NCBI GenBank assembly: GCA_032433595.1 | Contig: JASWJB010000038.1 | Span: 124,001 to 188,000 of the forward strand | DNA from: Conoideocrella luteorostrata | Taxonomy: Eukaryota > Ascomycota > Sordariomycetes > Hypocreales > Clavicipitaceae | Direction: 5' to 3' | DNA: 64,000 bases | Shown: one piece after another, positions 24,878 to 35,612 of the stretch | Position numbering within the stretch: position 1 is the stretch's first letter | How the letters are laid out: each line of letters starts with the position of its first letter | Notes under the pieces: model-generated | The model's database searches: none | The model's input: only the letters and a program-made list of their open reading frames with translations | Told to the model about the DNA's origin: nothing | Translations under genes and position numbers: made by a program

Positions 24878-26946
24878 ATGGCTTCTGACTGTCCAATGTC
24901 ACTTCCCTACCCAAATCCCTCTCTTGGCCAAATCCCCTCTTTGCAAGATACGGCCGGACAACAGATAAACCAAACCACATCTTCCAGAATGGTCAGCTGC
25001 CATAATGTGAGTGGCGCTCGCCAGAAGGTCCTCATAATTTCGTAAGCAGCCCATCAAAGCGTACCTGGCCAAACAAAGAACTGATCCACGCAAGGCTCCT
25101 TGTAGGGTTGCTCTTCTCCAGCCTCGACACATCCATTGTCGCCACGTCCTTGGTCACTATATCGCACGAGCTGGACAATTTTGTCGATGCTCCATGGATA
25201 ATTCTAGCCTATCTATTAACATACATGGGTGAATTTGGGCTTCTTTTCTTTTCTTCCCCCTCGCAGCTTGCTCCTAAAGTGACCAGCACGCTAACACAGT
25301 TTTCCAGGGTTTGCAGTGTGTATTTCCAAACTTAGCGACATTTACGGCCGGCGAAACATGTTGATACTGTCTTGGATCATCTTCATTGGCTTCTCAATGG
25401 GGTGTGCGTCCTCGAAAAACATGATCACCTTGTAGATACTATGGCTCCTTCCAATATGAATAACGGCTAACTTTCATAGAATCGTTTGTCGTGCTTTCCA
25501 AGGCATCGGAGCATCTGGTCTGTACAGCCTCACTCAGATTGGACTCATGGAAATTGGGCCTGTACATCGACCAAGTCTTATTGGTGCCATCATTGGCGCC
25601 ACTCTTGCAATGGCCTTCGTTCTCGGACCTCTTATTGGTGGCGTAGTGTCGGAGCTATCAGATTGGAGATGGTTGTTCAACATGAAGTAAGTCGGCATTC
25701 TTCTCAGATGACCCGAACCTCAATACCGCGCTAATGCTCACCGTAAATAGTATTCCTTTTGGTCTTGTAACAATCTTGGCGATTACCAATTTCTGGCCTC
25801 AAGAAAATGTTGCGGATCTTCTGTCATGGACAGCTTTCAAGAGTATAGATTTTCTAGGCGGTTCCACGCTACTTTGCAGCTCAGGCTTCCTGGTATTCGC
25901 CATGCAGCAGGCAGGTTCGCAAGCATTAGTTTGGAACAGTCCGGAAATTATTGTCAGTTTCGTCATATCAGCCTTGTGTTTTATCACCTTTATTACGTGG
26001 GAGATGCATTTGGCACGACAGCGACACCGTCATGTTGAGCCAATTTTCCCCATCCAGCTGATGGGGAAAAGAGTGTACGCCGCGGGTTTGCTGTAAGTTG
26101 AACCATTACAAGTGAGTCTTTTACTTCTAGACTAGGTTGGCTGATGTGAAATTACGCCTATGATGTTACAGGGTCACATTGTTCACCGGATTTCCCTATA
26201 TCTGCTTTTCCATAATCTTACCGGAGCGATTCCAAATGGTCAACAATCAGAATGCACTTATGGCAGGGGTTCGCATTCTTCCCATGCTCAGTGCAACCGC
26301 CTTTGGATCTTTCCTCGGAGGAGCTTTATCCAGCAAACGAAACAACACATCATATACGCTAGTTGGGGCATCTTGTCTTCAGTTATTGGGGGTTGGGCTG
26401 ATGATTACTGTCTCCGGCGAGTCTGAAAAATCGGCAGCTCAGTATGGATTCCAGGCAATATTCGGGTTGGGTGTTGGATTGTCATTTTCCGCTGCGACGA
26501 TAATGACCAACATCTTGGCAACAGAATCAAATGAGAGAGCCTCAGCTCAGGGTGCTGTTGCCCAGGCGAGAGTTCTCGGTGGGTGTATTGGTCTGTCGCT
26601 GTGTACGATACTCTTTAATATACACGCCAACCAACACCTGAGTGGTCGCTTGACCGAAGAAGAACTGGATATGTTACATCGGTCACCATTGTCAGGTCTA
26701 CAACTACCGGCTAAGTTACGCGAGCTCGTGAGGGAAGTTTACATTGGGGCTTTTGGCAGAGAGATTGAGGTTATCGGTATAGCCTGCGCAGTTATGGTTG
26801 TTGTCTCACTTTTCACTCTAGAGAAACACCCGACATCAATCCGGCAACCAGCGGCTCAGATTAAGGACGAATCGTCCTCATATCGCAGGGGCAGTGACTC
26901 TGGGACTGAGATCATCGACGTCCCGAATCCCCGCCGACTGGCTTAA
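24878..26946 (+). CDS. MFS multidrug/toxin exporter, DHA14-like (14 TM)
   Basis: The six exons are 24878-25041, 25095-25228, 25308-25431, 25480-25686, 25751-26092 and 26172-26946, giving 581 residues in frame. The N-terminus is a short cytosolic tail. The first membrane helix carries the drug:proton antiporter signature SSLDTSIVATSLVTI, and motif A is SDIYGRRNMLIL between helices 2 and 3. CRAFQGIGASG and LGPLIGG (motif C type) follow, with the WRWLFNMNIPFG loop before the second half. This order is that of the 14-helix drug:H+ antiporter family of fungi, which acts at the plasma or vacuolar membrane. Being the closest gene to the PKS on its 5' side, it is probably the cluster's exporter or self-protection pump. 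That is inference from position. Confidence 0.9.
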
Positions 26947-28638
26947 GTCGTAGAGGTTTCACTGTCTTCTACACCCATATGGATGTTTGCATACACACAA
27001 AAAGAAAGTCTCTTTTCTTTCTTTTTTTCTTTCTTTCTTTCTTTCTTTCTTTTCCCTTCTTATTTTCCCCCCTCTTCTTCTTCGCGATGATACTGAACTC
27101 TGCCCAATATAGCAGCATTTTGGTATGAAACTTTGGAAGATGAAGTCATGAATAGTTGAGTGGCGTATTCTGTATTATGAGAGTATTTTATCCTATGTCT
27201 GTTGGTGCTTACTTTGTTTTGCACTCAGATGAGGATATGAATCTTTGATCAGTCGGTATGATAACATTTATGCTGTTGACAGAAACACATTGAGACTCAT
27301 TAGATAGCAATTTACAAAACCCTGTCAATCTTTCAGCCATGGGGTGCCTGTAACGATGGCCCGAGATGGTCGGTACGTGCCTATACATGAGCTGCTGTTC
27401 AGTGTCCCTGGTCACGACACACAGGAGTGGTGAAGTGAGATGGGCGGTCTTAATCGGCAAGAAGGATCACACGAACATTGAACACGGGTGGCATCGCTAC
27501 ATGTTTCGACCATGTTCCTAGCCTCTCATGTAGTTAGTTAGTTACAATGCCGATCTGTGGAGACTAATTCGATCAGATCCGGCTCGATCAGATCCTGCAT
27601 CCCAACTCATAGCAGCTGAAATCTTTGTACACTCCCATCATTCCTGATGACTACTCCCTAGCTTGACGTGTTCTGCAGACATGCATAATCTCCAACCTGG
27701 TACATGCCCGTGCTGCCGTGTCATCACGGTACCATCACCAAGATACCCCTTACCTCACTTGCTCATCCTCTGTTGTTCTCTGCCAAATTATTCGACATGT
27801 CCACACACAGAATGCCTGTCAAACCAGCTCGCACCCGAAACACTCCTTTTCTATGGCTTAATCACCCTTCGTTTGTAACACATGCGTCACTCCACACTGG
27901 ATAGTTTATACTCCCAATCATATGAAATCCGCCATCCAAATCTTTCCAAGAGCCGATCAGTAATCCCAAATCCCAGCTGAAACAAATCCTGACGTCTACG
28001 ACCGATATCACCTTCTCTACTCCGCGGTCTATTGGGGGTTATCTCCACCCTGCCTCCCCTCCAGGCGAGGCAGAGGGTGGTGCGGCCGTAAGCCACGCAG
28101 GGGGTTGTGTTGAGCGTCTTGCGGTGGAAGTGATTCTACTCCGTACAGATAGGGACGAGGGGAAAGGAGGGGGGGTTTGCATACGACCGATTATCTTGGA
28201 GTTTGAAGAGAGGACTGGGTTCGAAAGTGGAGTAGCGGGTTGTGTGTGAGATGGGAGTGTCGGGTTTTCCCTGGGGTGTGCAAGTTTGTGATGTGGTAGA
28301 TTATGCCGAGTGTGTTGCGTATGTCGCCACTTGCTGCCCAAGAAAGGGGCGTGGTTGTACGAAAACCAGCCGTCAAGGAGGCACACAAATCAGGAATACA
28401 TGCTCACCCAAAGCTGAAAGGGTCAATGTCTTGTACGCAGGGAGCATGGCCATGAATGGGTGCGAACGACGTCTGTCCTCGGGGAGCCGCTTTCGTCTTA
28501 AACTCTTGATGGTGGTTGCGCGGCTTGCGGTGTCACTTTGGTCTGCTTGAGAACTAACAGTTGCTCTGTAATATTTATTCCCATTAAAAGAATTATGTGC
28601 GATTACGTTTTGGGAGGAGGGGGAAGGGAGGGGAAATT
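26947..28638. other. intergenic region, no convincing gene
   Basis: It contains a TTTC microsatellite (27011-27053) and a TACTCCGTA-type motif at 28138. Open frames near 28000-28650 overlap in several frames on both strands and have no recognisable product. Confidence 0.5.
27011..27053 (+). repeat. (TTTC)n microsatellite
   Basis: TTTC units repeat with a few interruptions in the 3' flank of the MFS gene, beginning about 65 bases after its stop codon. Confidence 0.85.
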
Positions 28639-29366
28639 TCATGGCGAAGCACCCCCAGTAACCTGCGGCTTGAAATACACAGTCATAATGCCCTCCACTC
28701 CAAGATCCTTAGCTGTAGTCTTGAGTATCTGGTGGGCCGCGCAGCTCTCATCGTAGTACCTCATGTCCTGCATGGTGGCGAACTCGGTCTTGCAAGCCAC
28801 CGTGTAGCCTTGCGATCGGGGATCCTCCTCAGTCGGGCCAACCGCCAGGGACAAGATGTACGGCTTCCCGTCCTACACAGAGTCATGTATGTACTGGTTA
28901 GTTACATTCTTTTTCTTCTGTGATGCGCAATTGGCGCGCACGCGGGATGGTTGCACATCCCAGAAAATTTTGTTTGTGATAGAGCGTTGTACATGTACAC
29001 AGTAGTTGCAATCTCGCGATGTTCCCGAGAGTGAGTGTGTGCCACATGTACAGCATGACGGACAGCGAATACTTCGCTTGCAGCGCAGCAGGATTTCAGC
29101 ATGTTTGAGGTGATCACGGAACGGTGACACAGGTAGCACAAGGTGGGCGGTGGGTGTTACCAAGGACAACTGCATGGCTTGGCCTGGCTGGATTGTGATG
29201 GGATGGGATGGGATGGGACGGGATGGGATGGGCTGGGGTGGTCTGCGCCGGTCTGGTGTACCTTTTGGTTTGTCTCGTCGACAGTCTTGTACGCCTGAAT
29301 CAGCTTCTGCTGGCTAGCTGGGTCGGGCAGCTTGAACATGGTGATGCGGTGAACTCGATCGGCCAT
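28639..29366 (-). CDS. stress-responsive alpha/beta-barrel (Dabb) domain protein
   Basis: The exons are 29366-29262 and 28872-28639, giving 112 residues. The 389-nt intron between them is long for this genome. The protein starts MADRVHRITMFKLPDP and ends with YFKPQ. It has the layout of a single Dabb (Pfam stress-responsive A/B barrel) domain: a VHRITMFKL first strand, an AYKTVDETNQ helix, PYILSLAVG, GYTVACKTEF, and a YDESCAAHQILKTTAKD helix ending in GIMTVYF. Small dimeric proteins of this kind occur in all kingdoms, and some fungal ones act as cyclases or tailoring enzymes. Nothing here identifies a substrate. The gene lies downstream of the MFS gene, separated from it by 1.7 kb, so cluster membership is uncertain. 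Confidence 0.85.
29197..29234 (+). repeat. (GGGAT)n repeat inside the Dabb gene intron
   Basis: About seven GGGAT/GGGAC/GGGCT units occur in a row on the plus strand, starting roughly 27 bases from the 5' splice site of the minus-strand Dabb gene. The DNA strand has at least four GGG runs spaced by two bases, the arrangement that allows a G-quadruplex. Confidence 0.8.
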
Positions 29367-30055
29367 TGTGATGGTTGTTATGGAGTGTGCAGCTCGGTGG
29401 GATGGATGAAGAGGTTGAAGGTTGTGAGTGTCAATACCCGAGACGGTGCAAGTAGAGGTGGAGGAGGTCAGTGCGACGGATGGGGCAGCCTGCAGCAGAC
29501 AAGAGGTGTATCGAGAAGGGCGGACACGACAGATCATGTAGGTCTTCTCAAGTAGCCGGATCGAGTTCTAGGAGCCGAGAGTTTACAATGCGGATGAAAC
29601 TGATGAGCGCTTTGGAGAACGGCGAGAGACCGCTAAAGTACTTTATCCATCCATAGTTTAAGCCGAACCCCGTTGCCCCTCTCCTCGGTGTAGTGATTGA
29701 GGGTTTCGTTTGTCGGCGGATAACTACGGAATTGGCCGGGTGTGTTATTCGAGCGACCGCTCGTATTTACTATGGTTAACGATGGTTCTTAAAGCATAAA
29801 GAAAGAAAAAATTGATAAAAATAACAAAAGCCGTGATCATTACTGATCTGTATTATGACAACGGCTCGATTAATTTTCGTTCGCTTGTTAATTCTCGCTT
29901 ATCCCAGATCAACGACAGGACATTCAACTATATACATAATCGCTGTCCTTGAACGTACGATAATTTTTGGCGAGCCTTCTCTTGTTATCAGAAATCGACA
30001 TCATAACCCATTATCAGGATGGGAAAAGCTCCCCTGACCACGTACTCCTGTCGGA
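29367..30055. other. intergenic region between Dabb gene and unknown gene
   Basis: This is the upstream region of the minus-strand Dabb gene and the 3' flank of the next minus-strand gene. I see no gene or strong repeat in it. Confidence 0.5.
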
Positions 30056-31459
30056 TTATGCCACGCCGTCCAGTTCACTACAGCTATCGCATTCAATACT
30101 TGAATCCATTGACTCTGTATATTCCGTCGACTCCGCAGACTCCGTAGACTGCGAAGACTTCATTGACAGGCATGACGGCGACCTGGATGTTACAGATGCA
30201 GCCGATGTGGTGATGTTTATGTATGGGTCAAACTCGGTTGCTTCTGGGTTTAGCCCGAAAGAGTTCATGTCTCGTACTGGAATATCTTGATCGGATATTG
30301 AATTCGGCGGTGATGCTGATTCCGTTCGGGAATCGACTCGACCTCCGGGGGTTGGGTCGAAAGTTTGATTGTGCAATATGTCAGCCCAATCTGGCTGAGC
30401 TGCTATCCAAGAAGAGATGATCTGTGGAACTGTAGTAATCGTATGAGCTCTGCCTTCTATTCCATTTATATCAGGATCCGAACAATTTGGTCCATGGCGA
30501 ATAACAGTTTGATTGCCATCTGAACTACCCGAGCTAATATAGCAAAAACTCGTCTGAGACTCAGATTCGGTGTCTGTATCATATTCCACCGTCACAGACT
30601 CGGGTCGAAGAAACCAATCACAAGATGGAGAACTGAGAGGTAAATCATATGTTTTAAAGAGCAAATCGGCCACATGGAACCAATGCATGAGCCATGGTCG
30701 CATCGCCCACATAGTGTTTTTGCTAGTTTTAGGCAGCATCATGTCGTTAGAGAAGTTGTATATGGTAGCAAGGACCCATCGCACGTCTTTGGGCAGGTCA
30801 TGGATTGACTGGATAATACAGGACCATGCCCGGGCAATCCTGAAGAGGCCGTCCCCCCCGAGCTCGACGGGCTGTAGAGCCTCGAAGATGCCCCTGAGAT
30901 CAATATCCTTCGAACATGGCTGGTAAGCCATGGCGCCAGAAAAGGTTTGATACTCCAGGAGGTACATATCGGGATGTCTCCTGTGAGGAATCAGATCTGA
31001 GCTTAGGTATCGGTAAGTGGCATCCTCTCTTGGTATCTCGTCAAAAACATTGTCTTCAGCTGGAGAGCCAGGCGAAATATGAGGCCGGGGCAAGATACTG
31101 AGTTCCGGGATTTGTCGCCACCAGTTTGCTCCCCATGCCTCTCGTGCCTCTTGTATTTCTTCCAGGATGTTGACCATATCATTCTCTGCCTCTTGCACTA
31201 TGGAGAGCTGAGTAGACATAACAGCTTTCATGTCGAACTGTCTCATCCAGAGAGCACTGGGCGAGTGGTGGAAATAGAGAACAGCGCACTCGCCACAGAG
31301 GGGCTGGTAGCTATCACCAAGGATGTAAAAAGCGTGGTATTTGCTATGGGATGGGCAGAAATACTATGCCAACCCCCGCCGAGCTACCTTGTCGTGATCT
31401 ACAGGATAGCTGCAGTTGGTGGCTTCAACTGCCCTGAAGCATCGTCCACGACAGGCCAT
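30056..31459 (-). CDS. unknown protein; N-terminus interrupted by an in-frame TAG
   Basis: The function is not recognised. A clean frame of 396 codons runs from an ATG at 31246 to 30056. The same frame continues upstream with protein-like sequence rich in Cys and His (SYQPLCGECAVLYFHHSPSA), back to a TAG at 31366-31364. Beyond that TAG, still in frame, it reaches an ATG in good context at 31459 (MACRGRCFRAVEATNCSYP). Either a very short intron removes the stop, or the gene is interrupted, or translation starts at 31246. The middle is acidic and tyrosine/serine-rich. The C-terminal tail is an imperfect STES-type repeat encoded by a 9-base tandem repeat. No membrane segment is visible. The mid-part helix (AVMSTQLSIVQEAENDMVNI) may be a coiled coil. 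Confidence 0.6.
30111..30173 (+). repeat. 9-base tandem repeat in coding sequence
   Basis: Seven imperfect nine-base units, most starting GACTC or GACT, lie in the 3' coding part of the unknown gene at 30056-31459. On the coding strand they encode the repeated Ser-Thr-Glu tail. Confidence 0.7.
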
Positions 31460-32105
31460 TGTAGCAGGGGAAAATCTAAAATTTTTATTTCAAAAAAAAA
31501 AACAAAAAAAACACACACGCACACAAAAACCGAAACGAAGATTATGTTGATAGTGTGTTGAAAACGAATGATATTCAAGCGAGTGCGACAATGAGATGGA
31601 TGGTGATGGAGGATACGCAGCGCAAACAACTTGCGGGCTAATTAGTAGTTTGCTGTAGTTTGTTTACAACTTGAAATTATAAACAGCAGCAACATCACAC
31701 TGCGCACCTTCCTTGTCGCTAGTGGTTTCTAGCCGTTGCGTCTGGTGAAGCGTGACCACCTCGCCTCGCAATAAAGCACAACTTCACCATGATCAACAAA
31801 TATAAATAAATCAAACAATTGAATCCAAAAATATAGAAAGCTGTTGCCTCAAGTGCCCTGTGTTTGCCGACAATTGATAAGAGTAGATCCCAGGCCGACG
31901 GCCGCTTGTAAGTTCATGCTTTAATCAATGCACCCAACCTGTATCCCGAGAAGGGGACGTAGAGTTCGCAACGAGATCGGATCCGGCAAGTAAGCTAATA
32001 GTAGAGGGGGAATGACGCTGAAATAGAAGCGGCTTGGCGTGTTTGTTGAGGACATCCCACGATTACATCCCTGTAGCCCGTCCACAATGCAGAGCATATA
32101 AAAGA
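31460..32105. other. intergenic region with A-rich and CA simple repeats
   Basis: It holds the A/CA-rich tract at about 31490-31528 near the 5' end of the preceding minus-strand gene, and the 3' flank of the Mpv17-family gene. No gene is visible. Confidence 0.5.
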
Positions 32106-32914
32106 TCAATCCTTGGCCGCAATCATGCTCATGAACACACCCCATCCCAGCCCAGCAATACAACCCACCAAGTTTCTCCCCTCAACCGTCTTGACCATTG
32201 TAAAGTTGATTAAACTCACAGCGGGCCACAACTTAATGCCTGCTAAGACAATAGTCCAGAACTCGGCAAACGCGGCGTCCAGCACGACACCCATATCCAC
32301 AGCTGAGAAGTCAATGGCTCCGGGAGAGATCCAATATCCGGTTGCTTTGGAAAAACCGGTGATGCGGGGGGCATTGGGCATGGCAAGATGAATGGAATGA
32401 ATGTATATACTGAATAGGAGGGTGTTGAAAACAGCGCCGACGGTTTGGTCTAAGAGAAACTTGATGATGGTGTTCCGGACGTCAAGAGGCTGCTCCTTGG
32501 GCGGTTTATCAGTCTCTTTGGGATGAGGCTGGGGTGAGCGTGCTGGGAAAGTAGACTCCAAGAAGTCTTGCCTACAGAGGCGTCAGTTTGTTCTTTTCCT
32601 CTCTCTCCTTTCTGTTTGTAAGAGTGAGAGTATGGGACTATAGCAGTGTGTCGTATGCAGGTACTATGAACGTACCACATGAAATTTGGTGGTGTGCTGA
32701 TGACACCAAACATGAGAAACTTAAATACTGGTATCCAATCAATCTCCATGGCCGTCTATAGCCATTGATTAGCAAACTTTGTTCTTGTTCATACAACCAT
32801 GGTCATTTGACTGACCTGTTTGCGATATGCTTCGATAAGCTGGGCAATTATGTTGGACATTGCTCCCAAGCCGGCAGCCTGAAGAGTCGCTGAAAAGATG
32901 GGATTTCGTGCCAT
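32106..32914 (-). CDS. Mpv17/PMP22-family membrane protein
   Basis: The exons are 32914-32816, 32755-32676 and 32571-32106, giving 214 residues. The family's C-terminal signature is clear: an aromatic or hydrophobic lead, then LWPAVSLINFTMV, then VEGRN, then GLGWGVFMSMIAA. The pattern is WP...NF...R...W. The N-terminus matches the family start (a short helix, then the IDWIPVFKFLMFGVISTPPNFMW membrane segment). A charged insert (HPKETDKPPKEQPLDVRN) links it to the LLDQTVGAVFNTLLFSIYI helix, giving four predicted membrane segments. Relatives sit in the inner mitochondrial membrane (Mpv17/Sym1) or the peroxisomal membrane (PXMP2/PMP22). The sequence alone does not decide which. It lies head-to-tail with YIF1 on the same strand. 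Confidence 0.87.
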
Positions 32915-33671
32915 GATGGACATATAGCTATGCAAATTGAATCAAATGTATGCCAAATATTTTCTTCTTTTCTGGAAATCAGATTTCAAGCTAGTAGGTT
33001 GTGATGTGTTTGGAGATTGGGAGATAAGCTTGTTCGACGTAACGGACATTGGGCCGTTGCCCGCCGTCACGTGTGGGTCTGCGAACAGACAAGACCGTGT
33101 GGCTTTGGGGGAAGGGTCAGGATGTTTCGAGGAGTGCCGTTGGACGGGGATTTCGAAACGTACGTGATTCCGGAGATGGGGCGATGGGGCTCGAGGGATG
33201 GTGTGTTTCAGCGCCTGGCAATGAATTGATTTGTGGTGTCAATGGGCAACCAAAGAAACCTACTTTGGTCGGTACTTTCTGCGTAAGACTATACATGCAA
33301 TGGCGGGATGGATTTCTGGGAACATCATCATCGCATCATTTAATGGCTAGATATGTTCTACATTAAGTATTTAAAACGCGCATTACTGTAGCCGTCCATG
33401 GGTTCTGTATATGACCGATTTTTGTTTTACTTTGTCCCGCATCGGGTCTGGTAGCTATAGCTGCCGGCCCCTGTATGCTCAGTGTTTTCTCCAACACGGC
33501 CGCCTAATCTTCGACATCCCCAACTGCTGGTGATTGAAGCACGTAGTATCGGTTACGACATTCCACCAAGCTCCAAGCTCGTGTATTGTCATTGATCATG
33601 AATGGTTCTTGATTTGCCCTACCCCCTTAGCCCGAAACTCCATACGCATACTCAAATTCATTCACGTCAAG
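32915..33671. other. intergenic region between Mpv17-family gene and YIF1
   Basis: This holds the promoter of the Mpv17-family gene and the 3' flank of YIF1. Short frames on the plus strand (32937-33366) overlap one another and do not look coding. Confidence 0.5.
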
Positions 33672-34843
33672 TCAAGTTCCCCGAGTCAGAACCCACATGA
33701 AAAAGAGCTGCACAATATACGCGTAAAAGAAGAGAAATTGTGTCCTCTGACTGCGTTTCGCACGCGAGTCGGTTTGCATAGGTCCAGCAGAGTTGCCGGA
33801 AGTTTCAGGGAGGAGCACATATCTCAACGACCGCATCTGTATAGTTTTGTTAGTTCACAGTTAGCAACCCCGCGCATCTGTCTATCGAATTTTGTCGTTG
33901 ATCAACCTACCAAGAACAGTGAATTGGCCAAGAAGGTATAGAGAAACACGGCCCAACCAAACCAGCCACCAGTTCCCTTGCCACCATTGAGGATTTCAGC
34001 AACGACGATTGTGACAATAATGCCGACAAACTTGTAGCCGGAGTAGGCAATGAGATCAAGCAGTTGTGACTGGCTAGAGATGCTTAAGAGGTAGCATCCC
34101 AGCTTCAGGGCCACAATCTCAACAATAACAACCACCAGACCTGTGGTTGCCGTGTATCCTAGCAGCTCGGGTTTAAATTGACCCTTGAGACCGGCAATTA
34201 ATGTAGACAAAAGAATGTAGGTTACAAGAGCCATGACTTTACACCATCGTTAGCTATTTCACCTATAACGAAAGTTCCGTCTAGAAACTGTACCTGGAAT
34301 GTACATGTCAGGGCTGTTGACGTCTTCGCGAGGAGCCAGGTACCATCCTTCTTGGCCATTAACTCCCACAGACTGCTTGCGCGACCATGGCTTATGCCTC
34401 CAAGGAAACAAGACGAGGAACAGCTTGTTAACGACGTAGAAGTTGGAGACGTTGAAGTAGTGTTTTAGCGCGGACACGTTGACATATCGGCCGATCTAAC
34501 AAAGTTCAAGTCAGCAAAACGGCTTCTTTAATGAGGTCAGGGATCATGGAGGAAGGTGTACATTCTGCTCCACGTATTCCTGGCCGTGCTTGAAAGCAGT
34601 TTGACCAAACTGTGCGGCAACTTGAGCTGTCGGATCATTCATAAACTGGCCATAGGAGCCAAAGACGTTACCGGCATTACCGCCTTGCTGTTGATACGGC
34701 GTGCCAGCTCCACCATAGCCTTGGCCTAGCGACTGTGCAGATCCGGGTGGCGGAGGTGGTGATCTGAGTTGAGGAACTGTGGAAACATGTTGAGGTACTG
34801 GATGGTGCAACGGAGGCGAGGCCCCGTATTGCCCCCGTTGCAT
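33672..34843 (-). CDS. YIF1: YIF1/Hrf1 family ER-Golgi transport membrane protein
   Basis: The exons are 34843-34562, 34495-34294, 34236-33911 and 33836-33672, giving 324 residues, the usual family size. The N-terminal ~60 residues are Pro/Gln/Gly-rich (SPPPPPGSAQ). The YIF1 core then begins: NVFGSYGQFMNDPTAQVAAQ, HGQEYVEQNIGRYV, LKHYFNVSNFYVVNKLFLVL and FPWRHKPWSRK. Four to five membrane helices follow, and the C-terminus has MRSLRYVLLPE and FFYAYIVQLFFMWVL. YIF1 forms a complex with YIP1-type proteins and binds Rab/Ypt GTPases in COPII vesicle traffic between ER and Golgi. It is transcribed divergently from the SRP receptor gene across 769 bases. Confidence 0.93.
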
Positions 34844-35612
34844 GGCGACGATGATAATGTATCCAGCGGTTGAAGACTTAGAATCGTAAGGGTGTCCGAG
34901 AGCCGGTTGACTGTAGAAACTGCGGGTGGCGCGGTGACAGGTAGCCCAAGATTATGCCGCCGTTGTGAGGAAGCTAAATTACGAACGAGCACTGTCCCTT
35001 GGAGATAGGTGAGGATAAGGCCGAGATGAGGAAATGTGGTCGCTTTGGACTCGAACAGTCGCGCTTGTGTGGCTTGAGGTAGTTAGTGGGGACCTCGACA
35101 GAGATCCGGGACAACTCATCAGGGGCGCTTAGTTAACTAACTCCGTTCTGTGTACTTCGTACTCCGTACAGGCTCCCGCCAAGCAACCAGTGACCGCACG
35201 TGATCCTCCCCTCAATACACGCCAAAGCAGGCCCGGCGAGCCACTACTAGCTCTCCCCGGCGCCGCTATCAATCAGTGACAGAAGCTCCTGTCCAGACTG
35301 CACCACGGGCCCAGACGGGCCAAACGGGCGGACGGCCAGCAGTGACCGAAGCGACCTGTCCGACCAACACCGATGCGATACGCCCCCAAGGTGGCCTGCC
35401 CCAACTTTCGTGTGTCCGGCGCACCTTGAGATGAGAAGTCTGACCAGCGTCTTCGTGGCCGTCATCCCCGCCCTCTTCCTTTTCCCTTTTTCTTATTCTA
35501 CTTCGCTCGGAAATCATTTCCCTTATCTTTCGCGCGCAATTGTCTTTCGTTGTCTAGAGTTCTGTTCAGCAGCATTTGTAGAGCTTGTGCTCTCGGCGCA
35601 TCCCGCACCAAC
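34844..35612. promoter_or_regulatory. divergent promoter region of YIF1 and SRP receptor alpha
   Basis: 769 bases separate the two start codons. The region includes a TACTCCGTA motif at 35152-35171 and pyrimidine-rich leader sequence next to the SRP receptor start. No gene is visible. The promoter role follows from gene orientation only. Confidence 0.55.
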
